DNA of 55,412 nucleotides, from positions 1 through 55,412 of the forward strand of contig QUMM01000021.1 in assembly GCA_003435055.1 (NCBI GenBank). The letters run 5' to 3'. Source of the stretch: Lachnospiraceae bacterium OF09-6 (GTDB taxonomy: Bacteria; Bacillota; Clostridia; Lachnospirales; Lachnospiraceae). Positions 23,593-31,984 of the stretch are shown piece by piece. A program made the translations under genes and the position numbers. Numbering within the stretch: position 1 is the first letter of the stretch; every line of letters begins with the position of its first letter. The notes below the pieces were generated by a model. It saw nothing but the letters and a program-made list of their open reading frames with translations. It was not told the DNA's origin and made no database searches.

Positions 23593-25896
23593 ATGGGAGA
23601 TATGACAGTGGATGAATTAAAGGATAAAAAGCTGTGGTTTTTATGGTCAGCAAAACCCGGCAGGAATGGGAAAGTTACCAAAGTTCCATTCGCAGCAAAC
23701 GGAGGAGCTACAGGAACAGATGATGCACATAAGTGTACATGGGTATCTTTTGATGATGCAGAATCAGCCAGAAATCAGTTTCAGGCATCGGGGCTTGGCT
23801 TGAAGATTCCGAAAGGCTTCTTCTTATTAGATATAGACCATAAGGATATTTCAGATCCATTTGCACAGCTTATGTTATCTCGCTTTTCTTCCTATGCAGA
23901 AGTATCTCCAAGTGGCAAAGGGATTCATATTATTGGTCAGTGTGATATTACAAAACTTCCGGTACATTTTGATGACAGAAGGAAGAGATTTGTGCTGGAC
24001 AGTGAATATTATCAGAAACGCTCTGATATTGGATTGGAACTTTATATCGGTGATATTACAAACCGATATGGCACTTTTACAGGAAATACGATTAACAGTC
24101 TGCCGATAGCTGACTGTACACAGGCGGTTCTTACCACATTGGATAAGGAAATGAGGAAAAAGCCGAAAGCGAAGTATAGTGCAAAGCGTGATGGTGATAG
24201 GGCCGTATTTGATATTGTCTGTGATCTTCGTAAGCAGAAGAACGGAGATAAGTTCATCCAGCTTTATGATAAAGGTGATTTCAGTGAATATGGTTCCCAG
24301 TCTGAGGCGGATGCTGCCCTTTGTGCTTTGATAGCATTTAGGACAGGAGCAGCCCCGGATGCGATTGATGAAGTGTTTCGCAGCTCTGCTTTATACCGAA
24401 GCAAATGGGAAAGGGACGATTACAGGGAAAACACAATCAATGCAGGAATTTCAGCCTGTAATGGTGTATTTCACAGGTCGAAAATGGAACATCCTGATTT
24501 CATAAAGTTTAATGAACAGACAGGAGAACCATATGTGAGTGTACCGCTTCTTGCAAAATATGTAAGAGAGCATCTGCAATATATTTTAGTCAGAGACAAC
24601 GGTAAACAGGGACTTTTGAAATATGTATACGAAGGTGGATGTTACAGGCTTTATGCAGATAATATGCTGCTTGGAATCATAAAGAAGTATATTGCTGATT
24701 ATGATGAGGAACTTGTGAAGATGAGTAAGGTCAATGAGGTGCTTTTGCATATTACCACAGACCTTACATATGTAAGTCAGGATGCATTGAATGCAGATGA
24801 GGATATCATCAATTTCCAGAATGGAATTTTGAAGATTACTGCAACTGATACAGAACTGATACCACATTCAGCAGATATACTTTCCACCATACAACTTCCT
24901 TGTGAATGGTCGGATGAGTATATTGATACACCTGTATTTGATTCTTATATGGACACGCTTACTAACGGAGATGAGATGGTAAAGCAGCTGTTGATGGAAT
25001 TTATTGGTGTCTGTATTTCCAATGTGAAAGGCTGGCGAATGAAAAAAGCATTATTTCTTGTAGGGCAGGGAGATACAGGAAAGTCACAGCTTAAAAGTCT
25101 TGTGGAGCGTCTGCTTGGCAGGGGTAACTTTATAGGCATTGATCTGAAAGAAATTGAATCCCGGTTTGGAACAGGGGCAGTGTATGGAACAAGGCTTGCA
25201 GGAAGTTCGGATATGAGTTTTTTGTCTGTGGATGAACTGAAAACATTCAAGAAAATGACAGGCGGAGACAGCCTTTTTGCAGAATTTAAAGGACAGCAGG
25301 CATTTGAATTTACATTTAATGGATTGCTGTGGTTCTGTATGAACCGGCTGCCGAAGTTCGGGGGAGATGACGGCAAATGGGTATATGACCGCATTATGGT
25401 GGTGGATTGCCCGAATGTGATACCGAAAGAACAGCAGGACAAGCAGCTTTTAGAAAAAATGTATGCAGAGCGCAGAGGCATTGTGAAAAAAGCTGTGAAA
25501 GCGTTGCAGACTGTTATAGCAAATGGATATCGATTTACAGAGCCGGACAGCATTGCAGAGGCAAGAAGAGATTACCAGAGTGCAAACAGTACAGTGATTT
25601 CTTTTTATGAAGAATGCATGTGTCCTTGGGAGAATGGAAAGATTGTCAGACATTGTACCACAGGAAGAATATACAAGGTATATCAGGCTTGGTGCAGGGA
25701 GAACAATCATGGTTATGCCAGAACTGCAAAAGAGTTCAGAGAACAGCTTGCAGAATATCTTGGTGGCACATTTGCAGATGTGACAACAAGACAGAAGGGT
25801 AATACCTATTATAAAGATTTCACGATAACAGAGGAAACTAAGGAACTTTATGCCAAGGAATACGGATATGAGGAAACAGAGTTCCTTGTCGGGTAG
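23593..25896 (+). CDS. Phage/plasmid primase-helicase (P4 alpha / D5-type)
   Basis: A 767-residue replication protein from ATG 23593 (AAGGAGGAGG upstream). The N-terminal half is a primase/polymerase-like domain (KVPFAANGG, FFLLDIDHKD, VSPSGKGIHII), followed by a PriCT-like linker. The C-terminal half is a superfamily 3 D5-type helicase with Walker A GQGDTGKSQ (about 491-499), Walker B region and LLWFCMNRLPKF sensor, then a winged helix. Such proteins initiate and unwind autonomous replication of satellites and plasmids. The stop codon lies inside the first copy of an 8-bp iteron array, the probable origin. Confidence 0.9.
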   Translation: MGDMTVDELKDKKLWFLWSAKPGRNGKVTKVPFAANGGATGTDDAHKCTWVSFDDAESARNQFQASGLGLKIPKGFFLLDIDHKDISDPFAQLMLSRFSSYAEVSPSGKGIHIIGQCDITKLPVHFDDRRKRFVLDSEYYQKRSDIGLELYIGDITNRYGTFTGNTINSLPIADCTQAVLTTLDKEMRKKPKAKYSAKRDGDRAVFDIVCDLRKQKNGDKFIQLYDKGDFSEYGSQSEADAALCALIAFRTGAAPDAIDEVFRSSALYRSKWERDDYRENTINAGISACNGVFHRSKMEHPDFIKFNEQTGEPYVSVPLLAKYVREHLQYILVRDNGKQGLLKYVYEGGCYRLYADNMLLGIIKKYIADYDEELVKMSKVNEVLLHITTDLTYVSQDALNADEDIINFQNGILKITATDTELIPHSADILSTIQLPCEWSDEYIDTPVFDSYMDTLTNGDEMVKQLLMEFIGVCISNVKGWRMKKALFLVGQGDTGKSQLKSLVERLLGRGNFIGIDLKEIESRFGTGAVYGTRLAGSSDMSFLSVDELKTFKKMTGGDSLFAEFKGQQAFEFTFNGLLWFCMNRLPKFGGDDGKWVYDRIMVVDCPNVIPKEQQDKQLLEKMYAERRGIVKKAVKALQTVIANGYRFTEPDSIAEARRDYQSANSTVISFYEECMCPWENGKIVRHCTTGRIYKVYQAWCRENNHGYARTAKEFREQLAEYLGGTFADVTTRQKGNTYYKDFTITEETKELYAKEYGYEETEFLVG

Positions 25897-26203
25897 CAGA
25901 GGTAGCAGTACGGGTAGCAGTGATTTTAAAGACTGCTACCTATGAAAAGTCAGTAAACACAAGGCTTTGAGTATATTGGTAGCAATGGGTAGCAGAGTTT
26001 TTAACTTCTTAGCTGAAAAACAAAAAGTTTAATGTAGAAATAAAACGGCATATAAAAAGAGTAATTGTGATTATAAAACTGTGAGAACTGCTACCTTCTG
26101 CTACTGAATAGCCGGAAACCCTTGTTATATAAGGAAAAACGGGGTAGCAGTTACAAAAATTGCTGCTACCCGTACTGCTACCTCGGAAGATAGAACTGCT
26201 ACC
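25892..26203. repeat. Iteron array GGTAGCAG / CTGCTACC, candidate replication origin
   Basis: Ten exact copies of an 8-mer lie in 312 bases: GGTAGCAG at 25892, 25901, 25913, 25988, 26143 and its complement at 25933, 26088, 26163, 26175, 26196. Near-copies are at 25978 and 26098. The middle (25996-26087) is AT-rich. Two further copies (23304 variant, 23320 exact) precede the AlpA-like gene. The layout resembles phage P4, whose alpha primase-helicase binds 8-bp iterons in both orientations at ori and crr. The 334-bp gap between the primase and the next gene contains nothing else. Confidence 0.7.
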
Positions 26204-26230
26204 CACAGATAAAAGGAAGGAGTGAAGAAC

Positions 26231-26491
26231 ATGACACACAGAATATTTTATGGAACAGACTTCAAGTTGACAGATTCTGATAAGAAGATGTTTTCAAGAG
26301 AGGGGTATGAATGCAAGGATTTATTGCAGGGAAGGGCAGGATTGCCTGTGGTGGTATCTCAGAAGCAGGACAAGGATTTTCCAATATGGAAAGTGCAGTA
26401 TGGATTTTCGTGTCTGGTGTTCCCTACTTATGAAGATGCAATGGATTTCTGCAGAGACAGATTTACAAGATTAGATGGAAAGGCGGTGTAG
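26231..26491 (+). CDS. Small hypothetical protein of the mobile element
   Basis: An 86-residue soluble protein starting at ATG 26231 (AAGGAG 12 bases upstream). No motif is recognisable; it contains WKVQYGFSCLVFPTYEDAMDFC. It opens the small-gene run between the iteron array and the capsid gene and is spaced three bases from the next gene. Confidence 0.6.
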   Translation: MTHRIFYGTDFKLTDSDKKMFSREGYECKDLLQGRAGLPVVVSQKQDKDFPIWKVQYGFSCLVFPTYEDAMDFCRDRFTRLDGKAV

Positions 26492-26494
26492 TGG

Positions 26495-26785
26495 ATGCAG
26501 ATGATAAGATACCATCCTCTGATTGATGGAGATACAGATGGACTGGAAAAGGTACCGATGTTTTTATCAACAGACAAGGAAACAGTACGGCAGAACAGTA
26601 GAATGTACCTGTCGGAGATTATTTCCAATTATTACAGGCTTTATTCAAAAGAGCCGATGAGCCAGAATGCTACTGACAGCATAGAAATTCACTGTCCTCT
26701 GTGCGGTGCGGTATTAAGGCAGATGGCTCAAAAACATGATGCAAATAAACTTGGTCTGTACACCTGTGACAGGTGCAGACGATAG
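26495..26785 (+). CDS. Small zinc-ribbon protein (paralogue 1)
   Basis: A 96-residue protein with a C-terminal four-cysteine zinc ribbon (IHCPLCGAVLRQMA, then LGLYTCDRC). The N-terminal half is helical. The ending matches the next gene product closely (IHCPxCG, LRQ/LKQ, LGLYxC), so the two are diverged duplicates. Function unknown; nucleic-acid or protein binding is plausible. GGCGGTG upstream is a weak ribosome site. Confidence 0.6.
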   Translation: MQMIRYHPLIDGDTDGLEKVPMFLSTDKETVRQNSRMYLSEIISNYYRLYSKEPMSQNATDSIEIHCPLCGAVLRQMAQKHDANKLGLYTCDRCRR

Positions 26786-26804
26786 AAAGAAGGAGGATTT
26801 TACT

Positions 26805-27110
26805 ATGGTATTTCCATTAACAAAACTGAATAAGGAAGGGACATTGCTGAATGCGTCCCATTCTTATTATACTGAAGAATATGCACAGAGAATGTGCAGC
26901 TTGTATTTGACGGATGAACTGAGCCGGGATGAGACGGGAAAGATAAAGAGAACGTACAGACTTCATGCGAGCAATGATCATACAGAGGAAATGGCATTTG
27001 CGTATGAAATTCATTGCCCGAAGTGTGGCAATCATCTGAAACAGATTGGGAGACAGCTGACATTAAATACACTTGGACTTTATAAATGCCCTGTGTGCGA
27101 CAGAAATTAA
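26805..27110 (+). CDS. Small zinc-ribbon protein (paralogue 2)
   Basis: A 101-residue protein from ATG 26805 (AAGGAGGA upstream). The N-terminus (FPLTKLNKEGTLLNASHSYY) is followed by a helical stretch and a zinc ribbon IHCPKCGNHLKQIG with closing LGLYKCPVC. It is homologous to the preceding gene, with the front domain diverged. It lies 13 bases before the capsid gene. Confidence 0.65.
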   Translation: MVFPLTKLNKEGTLLNASHSYYTEEYAQRMCSLYLTDELSRDETGKIKRTYRLHASNDHTEEMAFAYEIHCPKCGNHLKQIGRQLTLNTLGLYKCPVCDRN

Positions 27111-27123
27111 GGAGGAGAAGAAC

Positions 27124-28062
27124 ATGATTAGTAATACACAGATTACGGCGCAGCCGGAATATGATATTCAGTTCTGGAATGCGATGAGAAACAAAGAGGC
27201 GAGAGAGGATATTCTTGCAAAGGGCAGGGATATTAGCACAGGAACTTACAGTATGCCGACTGTTGCAGCCGGAAAGGTCATGAATGAAATTGAAAAGGAA
27301 TCTGATTTCAGAAAGATAGCGACAGTTATTCGTGCATATAAAAATGGTTATAGAATCTTTGCGAAGGATTGTAAGGATAAAGCGGAATTTGTAGCGGAGG
27401 GATCTGCAATTCCAGTATATGAAAGTGTAGGAGATTTCAATGAAAAAACGATTGAAAGCTATAAGCTGGCATCTATCGTTACATTGGATGAGGATTTTGT
27501 AAATGATGCAGGATTTGATATTGAAAAGTATCTGGCACAAAAGCTTGGAAAGTCATTTGGAAAAGCTGAGGATAACGCATTTATTAATGGAACCGGAGCA
27601 GATGAACCTACTGGTATTCTTCATAATACAGATGGAGCTAAAACAGCACTGACAGCAGAAACGCTGACTTATGATGATGTGATTTCTTTATATTTTAGTG
27701 TTGATAAGGAATATAGAAGAAATGGTATCTGGCTTATGAATGATAAGACAGCACTTGTACTCAGAAAACTGAAGGATAATGATGGCAATTATTTGTGGAA
27801 TCAGGCAAATGATACAATTCTTGGCAAACAGGTTATTATTTCGGAATATATGCCGGATATCGAAACAGGTACTAAGCCGATTGCATTTGGTGACTTTTCT
27901 TATTACTGGATTGTGGGAAGAAAGCCTGTGACGGTAAGAACATTGTTGGAAAAATTTGTACTGTATGATCAGATTGGATATCTTGCATTTGAGTTCCTTG
28001 ACGGAAAACTTGTAAGAAATGAAGCAATCAAGGTTATCCAGATGGCAGATGCAGGGAAATAA
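27124..28062 (+). CDS. HK97-type phage major capsid protein
   Basis: A 312-residue protein from ATG 27124 (AAGGAGG ten bases upstream). The central and C-terminal parts show the HK97 fold signature: LAQKLGKSFGKAEDNAFING and TGADEPTGIL, the VDKEYRRNGIWLMND strand, LLGKQV-like LGKQVIISEYMP, and the terminal GDFSYYWIVGRKPVTV. There is little N-terminal delta/scaffold region. No portal, terminase, protease or tail gene is near, so the protein would have to form shells with helper functions or serve another role. A small hairpin GGGGT-TAAT-ACCCC and a long-range pair GGGGCGG/CCGCCCC (28180 and 28224) lie in the 266 bp after it. Confidence 0.85.
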   Translation: MISNTQITAQPEYDIQFWNAMRNKEAREDILAKGRDISTGTYSMPTVAAGKVMNEIEKESDFRKIATVIRAYKNGYRIFAKDCKDKAEFVAEGSAIPVYESVGDFNEKTIESYKLASIVTLDEDFVNDAGFDIEKYLAQKLGKSFGKAEDNAFINGTGADEPTGILHNTDGAKTALTAETLTYDDVISLYFSVDKEYRRNGIWLMNDKTALVLRKLKDNDGNYLWNQANDTILGKQVIISEYMPDIETGTKPIAFGDFSYYWIVGRKPVTVRTLLEKFVLYDQIGYLAFEFLDGKLVRNEAIKVIQMADAGK

Positions 28063-28328
28063 TCATAGAATTGTTTGATTTTATTTCTATCATCTTGAAT
28101 GGGATATATGCCCCTTGTATGGTATTTAGCTGTATTGGGGGTTAATACCCCGTTTAAATTCGCAGTTTTTGTGCGTGAAGGGGCGGCACCGTTGCCCGGC
28201 ATAAAAGGTGACAGAGATTAAGACCGCCCCTGGGGCAAGTATCACAGAATCAGAGTAAAAATGACAAAAAAGGAAAAATAGTACAAAGGAGTCAGCTGTG
28301 TGACCACCTTGTCGGAAGGAGAGATACT

Positions 28329-28538
28329 ATGAATGCAGAAAGCAACGAAACGCTTCCTGTTAGTGAGAAGTATATGCTCACCATCAAGGAGGCAGCAGCT
28401 TATTTTAATATTGGTATAAAGAAACTGAGAAGAATTGCAGAGGATAACCTTGGAACGGTAGCGGTGTACTGTGGAAACCGATTCCTGATCATCCGCCCGA
28501 AGTTCGAAGAATTCATCCTTAATTCTTCAGAAATATAG
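28329..28538 (+). CDS. xis: Tn916-type excisionase
   Basis: A 69-residue basic winged-helix protein matching Tn916 Xis: YMLTIKEAAAYFNIGIKKLRRIAEDN, then the hairpin CGNRFLIIRPKFEEFI. It would bend DNA at the attachment sites and direct integrase to excision. GGAAGGAG precedes the ATG. It lies about 110 bases before a second, broken Xis-like gene and 320 bases before the integrase. Confidence 0.88.
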   Translation: MNAESNETLPVSEKYMLTIKEAAAYFNIGIKKLRRIAEDNLGTVAVYCGNRFLIIRPKFEEFILNSSEI

Positions 28539-28646
28539 TTCTTTTTATCTGCCTAAAGTAGTTGCTATTATAGGGCATAAGAGCGAACATAGGATGACCC
28601 CGAAAACCCTTGAAAACAGCCACTTTTGGCAGAAAGGAAGTGCTTT

Positions 28647-28855
28647 ATGGCAAGACCAGATTTAGCAGAAAAGGATATTTTAAATCCTTCTGAGGCAATC
28701 GAATATTTTGTTTTGAGCCGGAGAAAATTTTATGATTTATGAATAATACGGATGGAGAAGAGTTTCTGGCATATTACGGAGAACGCAAGCTGATTCTTCG
28801 TGTAGCCTTTGAAAGGTATCTGTGTAACCATCCAGAACTGAGGAGGCGGGTATAA
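28647..28855 (+). pseudogene. Second excisionase-like gene with a 1-base deletion
   Basis: ATG 28647 (AAAGGAAG upstream) encodes MARPDLAEKDILNPSEAIEY and continues to FYDL, then TGA at 28740. In the next frame the protein continues NNTDGEEFLAYYGERKL to RRRV, with its stop overlapping the integrase ATG. Restoring one T (GAT-TTA-TTG-AAT) gives an uninterrupted small winged-helix protein of about 69 residues. Mutation or a base-calling error. Confidence 0.65.
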
Positions 28856-30135
28856 TGGCAAAGGCAGGAAGAGGACAGACAAGGCGGGATTCCAAGCGTA
28901 GAGTATTAAGACCGGGAGAAAGCGTAAGAGCGGATGGAAAATATCAATATAAATATCACATTGATGGAAAACCACATTTTGTATACAGTTGGAAACTGGA
29001 GCCTACGGATAAACTTCCAAAGGGCAAGAAACCATGCCTTTCCCTTCGTGAATTGGAAAAACAGGTAAATACAGATTTGGATTTGCTTGTAAATATCGTG
29101 GACGGACAGATGACAGTATGTGAACTGGTAGACCGATATTTGAAAACAAAGACCGGAGTAAGGCAAAGCACAAAACAGGGATATGTAACAGTGCAGAGAT
29201 TACTTGCGAAGGAAGCATTTGGTAAAAAGACGATACGAAGTGTGAAAACTTCCGATGCAAAGCTGTTCCTTATAAAATTGCAACAGGAAGATGGGAAAAG
29301 CTACAGTTCCATTCATACCATCCGGGGAGTGCTGCGACCAGCCTTTCAGATGGCGGTGGATGATGACATTTTGGTAAAGAATCCATTCGGATTCCAGCTT
29401 GCCGGAGTATTGGTAAATGACGCAGTCACAAGAGAGGCAATCACAAAAGATCAGATGCGAAAGTTTCTGAAGTTTGTGCATGACGATGTGGTTTACTGTA
29501 AATATTATGAAGTGGTGTACATATTGTTTCATACTGGAATGCGAATATCAGAATTTTGTGGCTTGACGCTGAAGGACATTGATCTTGAGAACAGAACTGT
29601 AAATATTGACCACCAGCTGCAGAGAACATCGGATATGCGATATATCATAGAAACCACAAAGACGGATGCCGGAACAAGAGTATTGCCAATCACAGAGGAT
29701 GTGGCACAGATGTTTCAGGCGATTATCGAGGATAGAAATGCACCGAAAGTGGAGAAAGCTATAGACGGATATAGCGGATTCCTGTTTTACGATGATAATG
29801 GAATGCCACTTGTGGCAATGCACTGGCAACATCGTTTCAATCATATGGTCGGCAGATACAATGACATCTACCGGGTGCAGTTGCCAAATATCACGCCTCA
29901 TGTATGCCGACACACCTATTGCTCGAATATGGCAAAATCGGGAATGAATCCAAAGACACTGCAGTACCTCATGGGGCATTCGGATATATCGGTTACAATG
30001 AATGTGTACACGCATATCGGATTCGATGATGCTGAGGAAGAACTGAAACGAATGGAGGAGTTCCGTAAAGCACAGGCAGAGATTGAAAAGAAAAATGAGA
30101 AACCGATATCGCAGAAGATGTTTAAGGTTGTGTAG
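28855..30135 (+). CDS. int: Tyrosine recombinase / integrase of the Tn916 family
   Basis: A 426-residue integrase with an N-terminal arm-binding domain (YQYKYHIDGKPHFVYSWKL), a SAM-like core-binding domain (about 95-185) and a catalytic domain with the full tetrad: Arg230 (TGMRISE), His349-x2-Arg352 (HVCRHTY), His375 (MGHSDIS) and nucleophile Tyr385 (NVYTH). The ATG overlaps the previous stop (TAATG), with AGGAGG ahead. Together with Xis it should excise the element between the TCCTTAGTAGTA sites. Unusually, two cargo genes lie between int and the right end. Confidence 0.95.
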   Translation: MAKAGRGQTRRDSKRRVLRPGESVRADGKYQYKYHIDGKPHFVYSWKLEPTDKLPKGKKPCLSLRELEKQVNTDLDLLVNIVDGQMTVCELVDRYLKTKTGVRQSTKQGYVTVQRLLAKEAFGKKTIRSVKTSDAKLFLIKLQQEDGKSYSSIHTIRGVLRPAFQMAVDDDILVKNPFGFQLAGVLVNDAVTREAITKDQMRKFLKFVHDDVVYCKYYEVVYILFHTGMRISEFCGLTLKDIDLENRTVNIDHQLQRTSDMRYIIETTKTDAGTRVLPITEDVAQMFQAIIEDRNAPKVEKAIDGYSGFLFYDDNGMPLVAMHWQHRFNHMVGRYNDIYRVQLPNITPHVCRHTYCSNMAKSGMNPKTLQYLMGHSDISVTMNVYTHIGFDDAEEELKRMEEFRKAQAEIEKKNEKPISQKMFKVV

Positions 30136-30241
30136 TAAAAATACATGCATTTTTTGAAAAATGTGATTATAATATTAGTAGTGTAAGTCGATAAAAATTA
30201 TAGAAAATCAAAAAATAATTGTGTTATTTCGAAATAAAATG

Positions 30242-30270
30242 TTGTAAAATGTAATTGGAAGTAGTATACT
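30242..30270 (+). promoter_or_regulatory. Promoter of the Panacea/toxin pair
   Basis: TTGTAA (30242-30247) and TATACT (30265-30270) are spaced by exactly 17 bases, 33 bases before the start codon of the antitoxin-like gene. Confidence 0.65.
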
Positions 30271-30303
30271 AACTAAATAGCATTTTTGAGAGGAGGAGAT
30301 TGT

Positions 30304-30765
30304 ATGGCACAGTTATTAGCAGTTGCGAAATACTTGAATGAACTTCATGTTAGCAAGCATGATTGTGAAATGGACCAGATGAAAATGCACAAGATGATGT
30401 ATTTTTCACAGAGGGAGTCTCTCATGATCTCAGGTAGTCCTCTTTTTGATGGAGATTTTGAAGCTTGGAAGTATGGTCCAGTACTTACCGAAGTTAGAAG
30501 TGAGTATATGACTGGAAACATGTTTGCAGGAACTTATGATGCACTTACTGAAGATGAAGTTCAATTGGTAAATGATGTTTTCAATCGTTATGATGAGTAT
30601 GATTCATGGCAGTTGAGTACACTATCTCATTCCGAAACCTCATGGCTGAAAGCTCGTGAAGGATTGAAAATGGGAGAGCCTGGAAGAAATAAAATGAGTC
30701 TAAGCGCAATGAGTGTTGATGCAACAAGAGAAAAATTGCGTAGACAGGGTGTAGTATTTGCGTAA
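30304..30765 (+). CDS. Panacea-domain (DUF4065/SocA-like) antitoxin
   Basis: A 153-residue protein from ATG 30304 (GAGGAGGAG upstream). The Panacea/SocA fold is clear: MAQLLAVAKYLNEL, then MDQMKMHKMMYFSQRESLMI, DFEAWKYGPVLTEV and the closing LSTLSHSETSWLKAREGL. Panacea proteins are versatile antitoxins or protease adaptors found beside unrelated toxins. The gene has its own promoter and is followed, across a 9-bp-stem hairpin, by a 328-residue protein that is the likely toxin. Confidence 0.85.
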   Translation: MAQLLAVAKYLNELHVSKHDCEMDQMKMHKMMYFSQRESLMISGSPLFDGDFEAWKYGPVLTEVRSEYMTGNMFAGTYDALTEDEVQLVNDVFNRYDEYDSWQLSTLSHSETSWLKAREGLKMGEPGRNKMSLSAMSVDATREKLRRQGVVFA

Positions 30766-30772
30766 TCTAATG

Positions 30773-30796
30773 GCCCACAGGTATATGCCTGTGGGC
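30773..30796 (+). terminator. Intercistronic hairpin between antitoxin and downstream gene
   Basis: GCCCACAGG (30773-30781) and CCTGTGGGC (30788-30796) form a perfect 9-bp stem with a 6-base loop, without a proper T-run. It could act as a partial terminator or 3' stabiliser and lower downstream expression relative to the antitoxin. Confidence 0.5.
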
Positions 30797-30822
30797 TTGT
30801 TTGATATATGGGAGGAATCGAT

Positions 30823-31809
30823 TTGACAATTGAGGAACAGAAGAAATATCTTTTTGAGAGACTTGAATTAGAAAGTTTATGTTTTTCAGAGCAGAATAGG
30901 GTGGACATCGAACAATTCGAACAAGCAACAAGTGGTAATAAAATTGCTGAATATTTGATAAATGAAGCTTGGGAGGATGATAAAGATAGGAATACGAAGG
31001 TGTATCTTGTAAGAGATAAAAACACAAGAGAAATAGCATATTATTTCGCTATAAACTGCGGAATTCTTTACAGCGAAATAGAAGAGATACAGCTTACTGA
31101 GGCGGAAAAGGAACCTTTTGAAAGATACATTAAGGCTCTTCAACTGACTAAAAGAAAAAATCTCACTAGTAGTCAACAAGATGAAGCAAATAATAAGTAT
31201 GCAGAAGCTATGAATGACTTGTATGTTGCTGCAGGTGATCCTGATAGAGCCTCGTATTTGTTTAGTAGGGCAGATGATAAGGCATTGATAAAGGAAGAGG
31301 AAAGAGAATTGTTTTCGGATACTGAAGAAAAGGAACATACAATGAATGTTCAAGATACTTTTCCTGCAATAGATATTAAATTTTTGTGTAGAAATAAAAA
31401 GTATAATCCCGGCATTAAGCTTGATTTTAAGATAGGAGTATATGTTTTTTGGGAAATAATAGTTCCGCATTTGTTAAAAGTTGCAGGAATGGTGGGGTGC
31501 AAGTACATATATTTGTTTGCTGCGGATAATTCAGATAGGAACACTTCAAAAATACAAGAGCCAATTATGTATACACCAGATTATGACCCATATGCAGATG
31601 ATGAGGAAGAAGAAAGGGAAGAAGTGTTACGATTGGTTGATTATTATCAGAGAGAATTGAAGTTTGAATTTGTAACAAAATATAAGATATTAAAGCCACA
31701 TTTTGAGAGAACATGTTTTACTTTAGTTCAGGAGGTTGAAGGATTACAAGAAAATAGAGAAAGCGTTTGGTTAACCCATCTTCCTGTGGATGATTCAACA
31801 GAAGGTTAA
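30823..31809 (+). CDS. Probable GNAT-fold toxin partner of the Panacea protein
   Basis: The TTG at 30823 is chosen as start because GGGAGG lies seven bases upstream; the ATG at 30808 overlaps that ribosome site. The product has 328 residues. The order of elements suggests a GNAT acetyltransferase: KVYLVRDKNTREIAYYFAI (strand pair), then after an acidic helical insert FPAIDIKFLCRN, VFWEIIVPHLLKVAGMVGC, KYIYLFAADN and LVDYYQRELKFEF. The canonical acetyl-CoA loop is not obvious. Its position behind a Panacea antitoxin and at the edge of a mobile element supports a toxin role. Fold assignment is tentative. Confidence 0.55.
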   Translation: MTIEEQKKYLFERLELESLCFSEQNRVDIEQFEQATSGNKIAEYLINEAWEDDKDRNTKVYLVRDKNTREIAYYFAINCGILYSEIEEIQLTEAEKEPFERYIKALQLTKRKNLTSSQQDEANNKYAEAMNDLYVAAGDPDRASYLFSRADDKALIKEEERELFSDTEEKEHTMNVQDTFPAIDIKFLCRNKKYNPGIKLDFKIGVYVFWEIIVPHLLKVAGMVGCKYIYLFAADNSDRNTSKIQEPIMYTPDYDPYADDEEEEREEVLRLVDYYQRELKFEFVTKYKILKPHFERTCFTLVQEVEGLQENRESVWLTHLPVDDSTEG

Positions 31810-31857
31810 TCCTTAGTAGTACCCCCTTTCCCTTTTACTACTAATTTTACTACTAAC
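31810..31857. repeat. Candidate right attachment site (attR)
   Basis: TCCTTAGTAGTA at 31810-31821 repeats the sequence at 17924-17935. Two copies of TTTACTACTAA (31834 and 31847) follow. The site begins one base after the stop codon of the toxin-like gene. The following 31858-31984 contains a CATCTTG/CAAGATG hairpin and an AATGCCC/GGGCATT pair but no gene. Confidence 0.4.
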
Positions 31858-31984
31858 AGGTAGTCGCAACTTGCATCATCTTGCCCTATTTTGCCAAGAT
31901 GACAGTCCAAGAACACATTTCATAAATGCCCGAAATTCCTTGCAAAACAGGGCATTTCAAGGCAAAAAGGAGTAAATCAAAACT

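Noticed and set aside
25892..26203. Repeat cluster as a CRISPR array
   Set aside because: Copies are 8 bp, in both orientations and irregularly spaced; there are no cas genes. Fits iterons.
26803..27540. 245-codon minus-strand open frame
   Set aside because: It lies wholly opposite the zinc-ribbon and capsid genes, is rich in Cys/Ile/Phe as expected of antisense frames, and has no ribosome site.
27124..28062. Calling the region a complete prophage
   Set aside because: Only a capsid gene and Int/Xis are seen; no terminase, portal, tail or lysis genes are present in the window.
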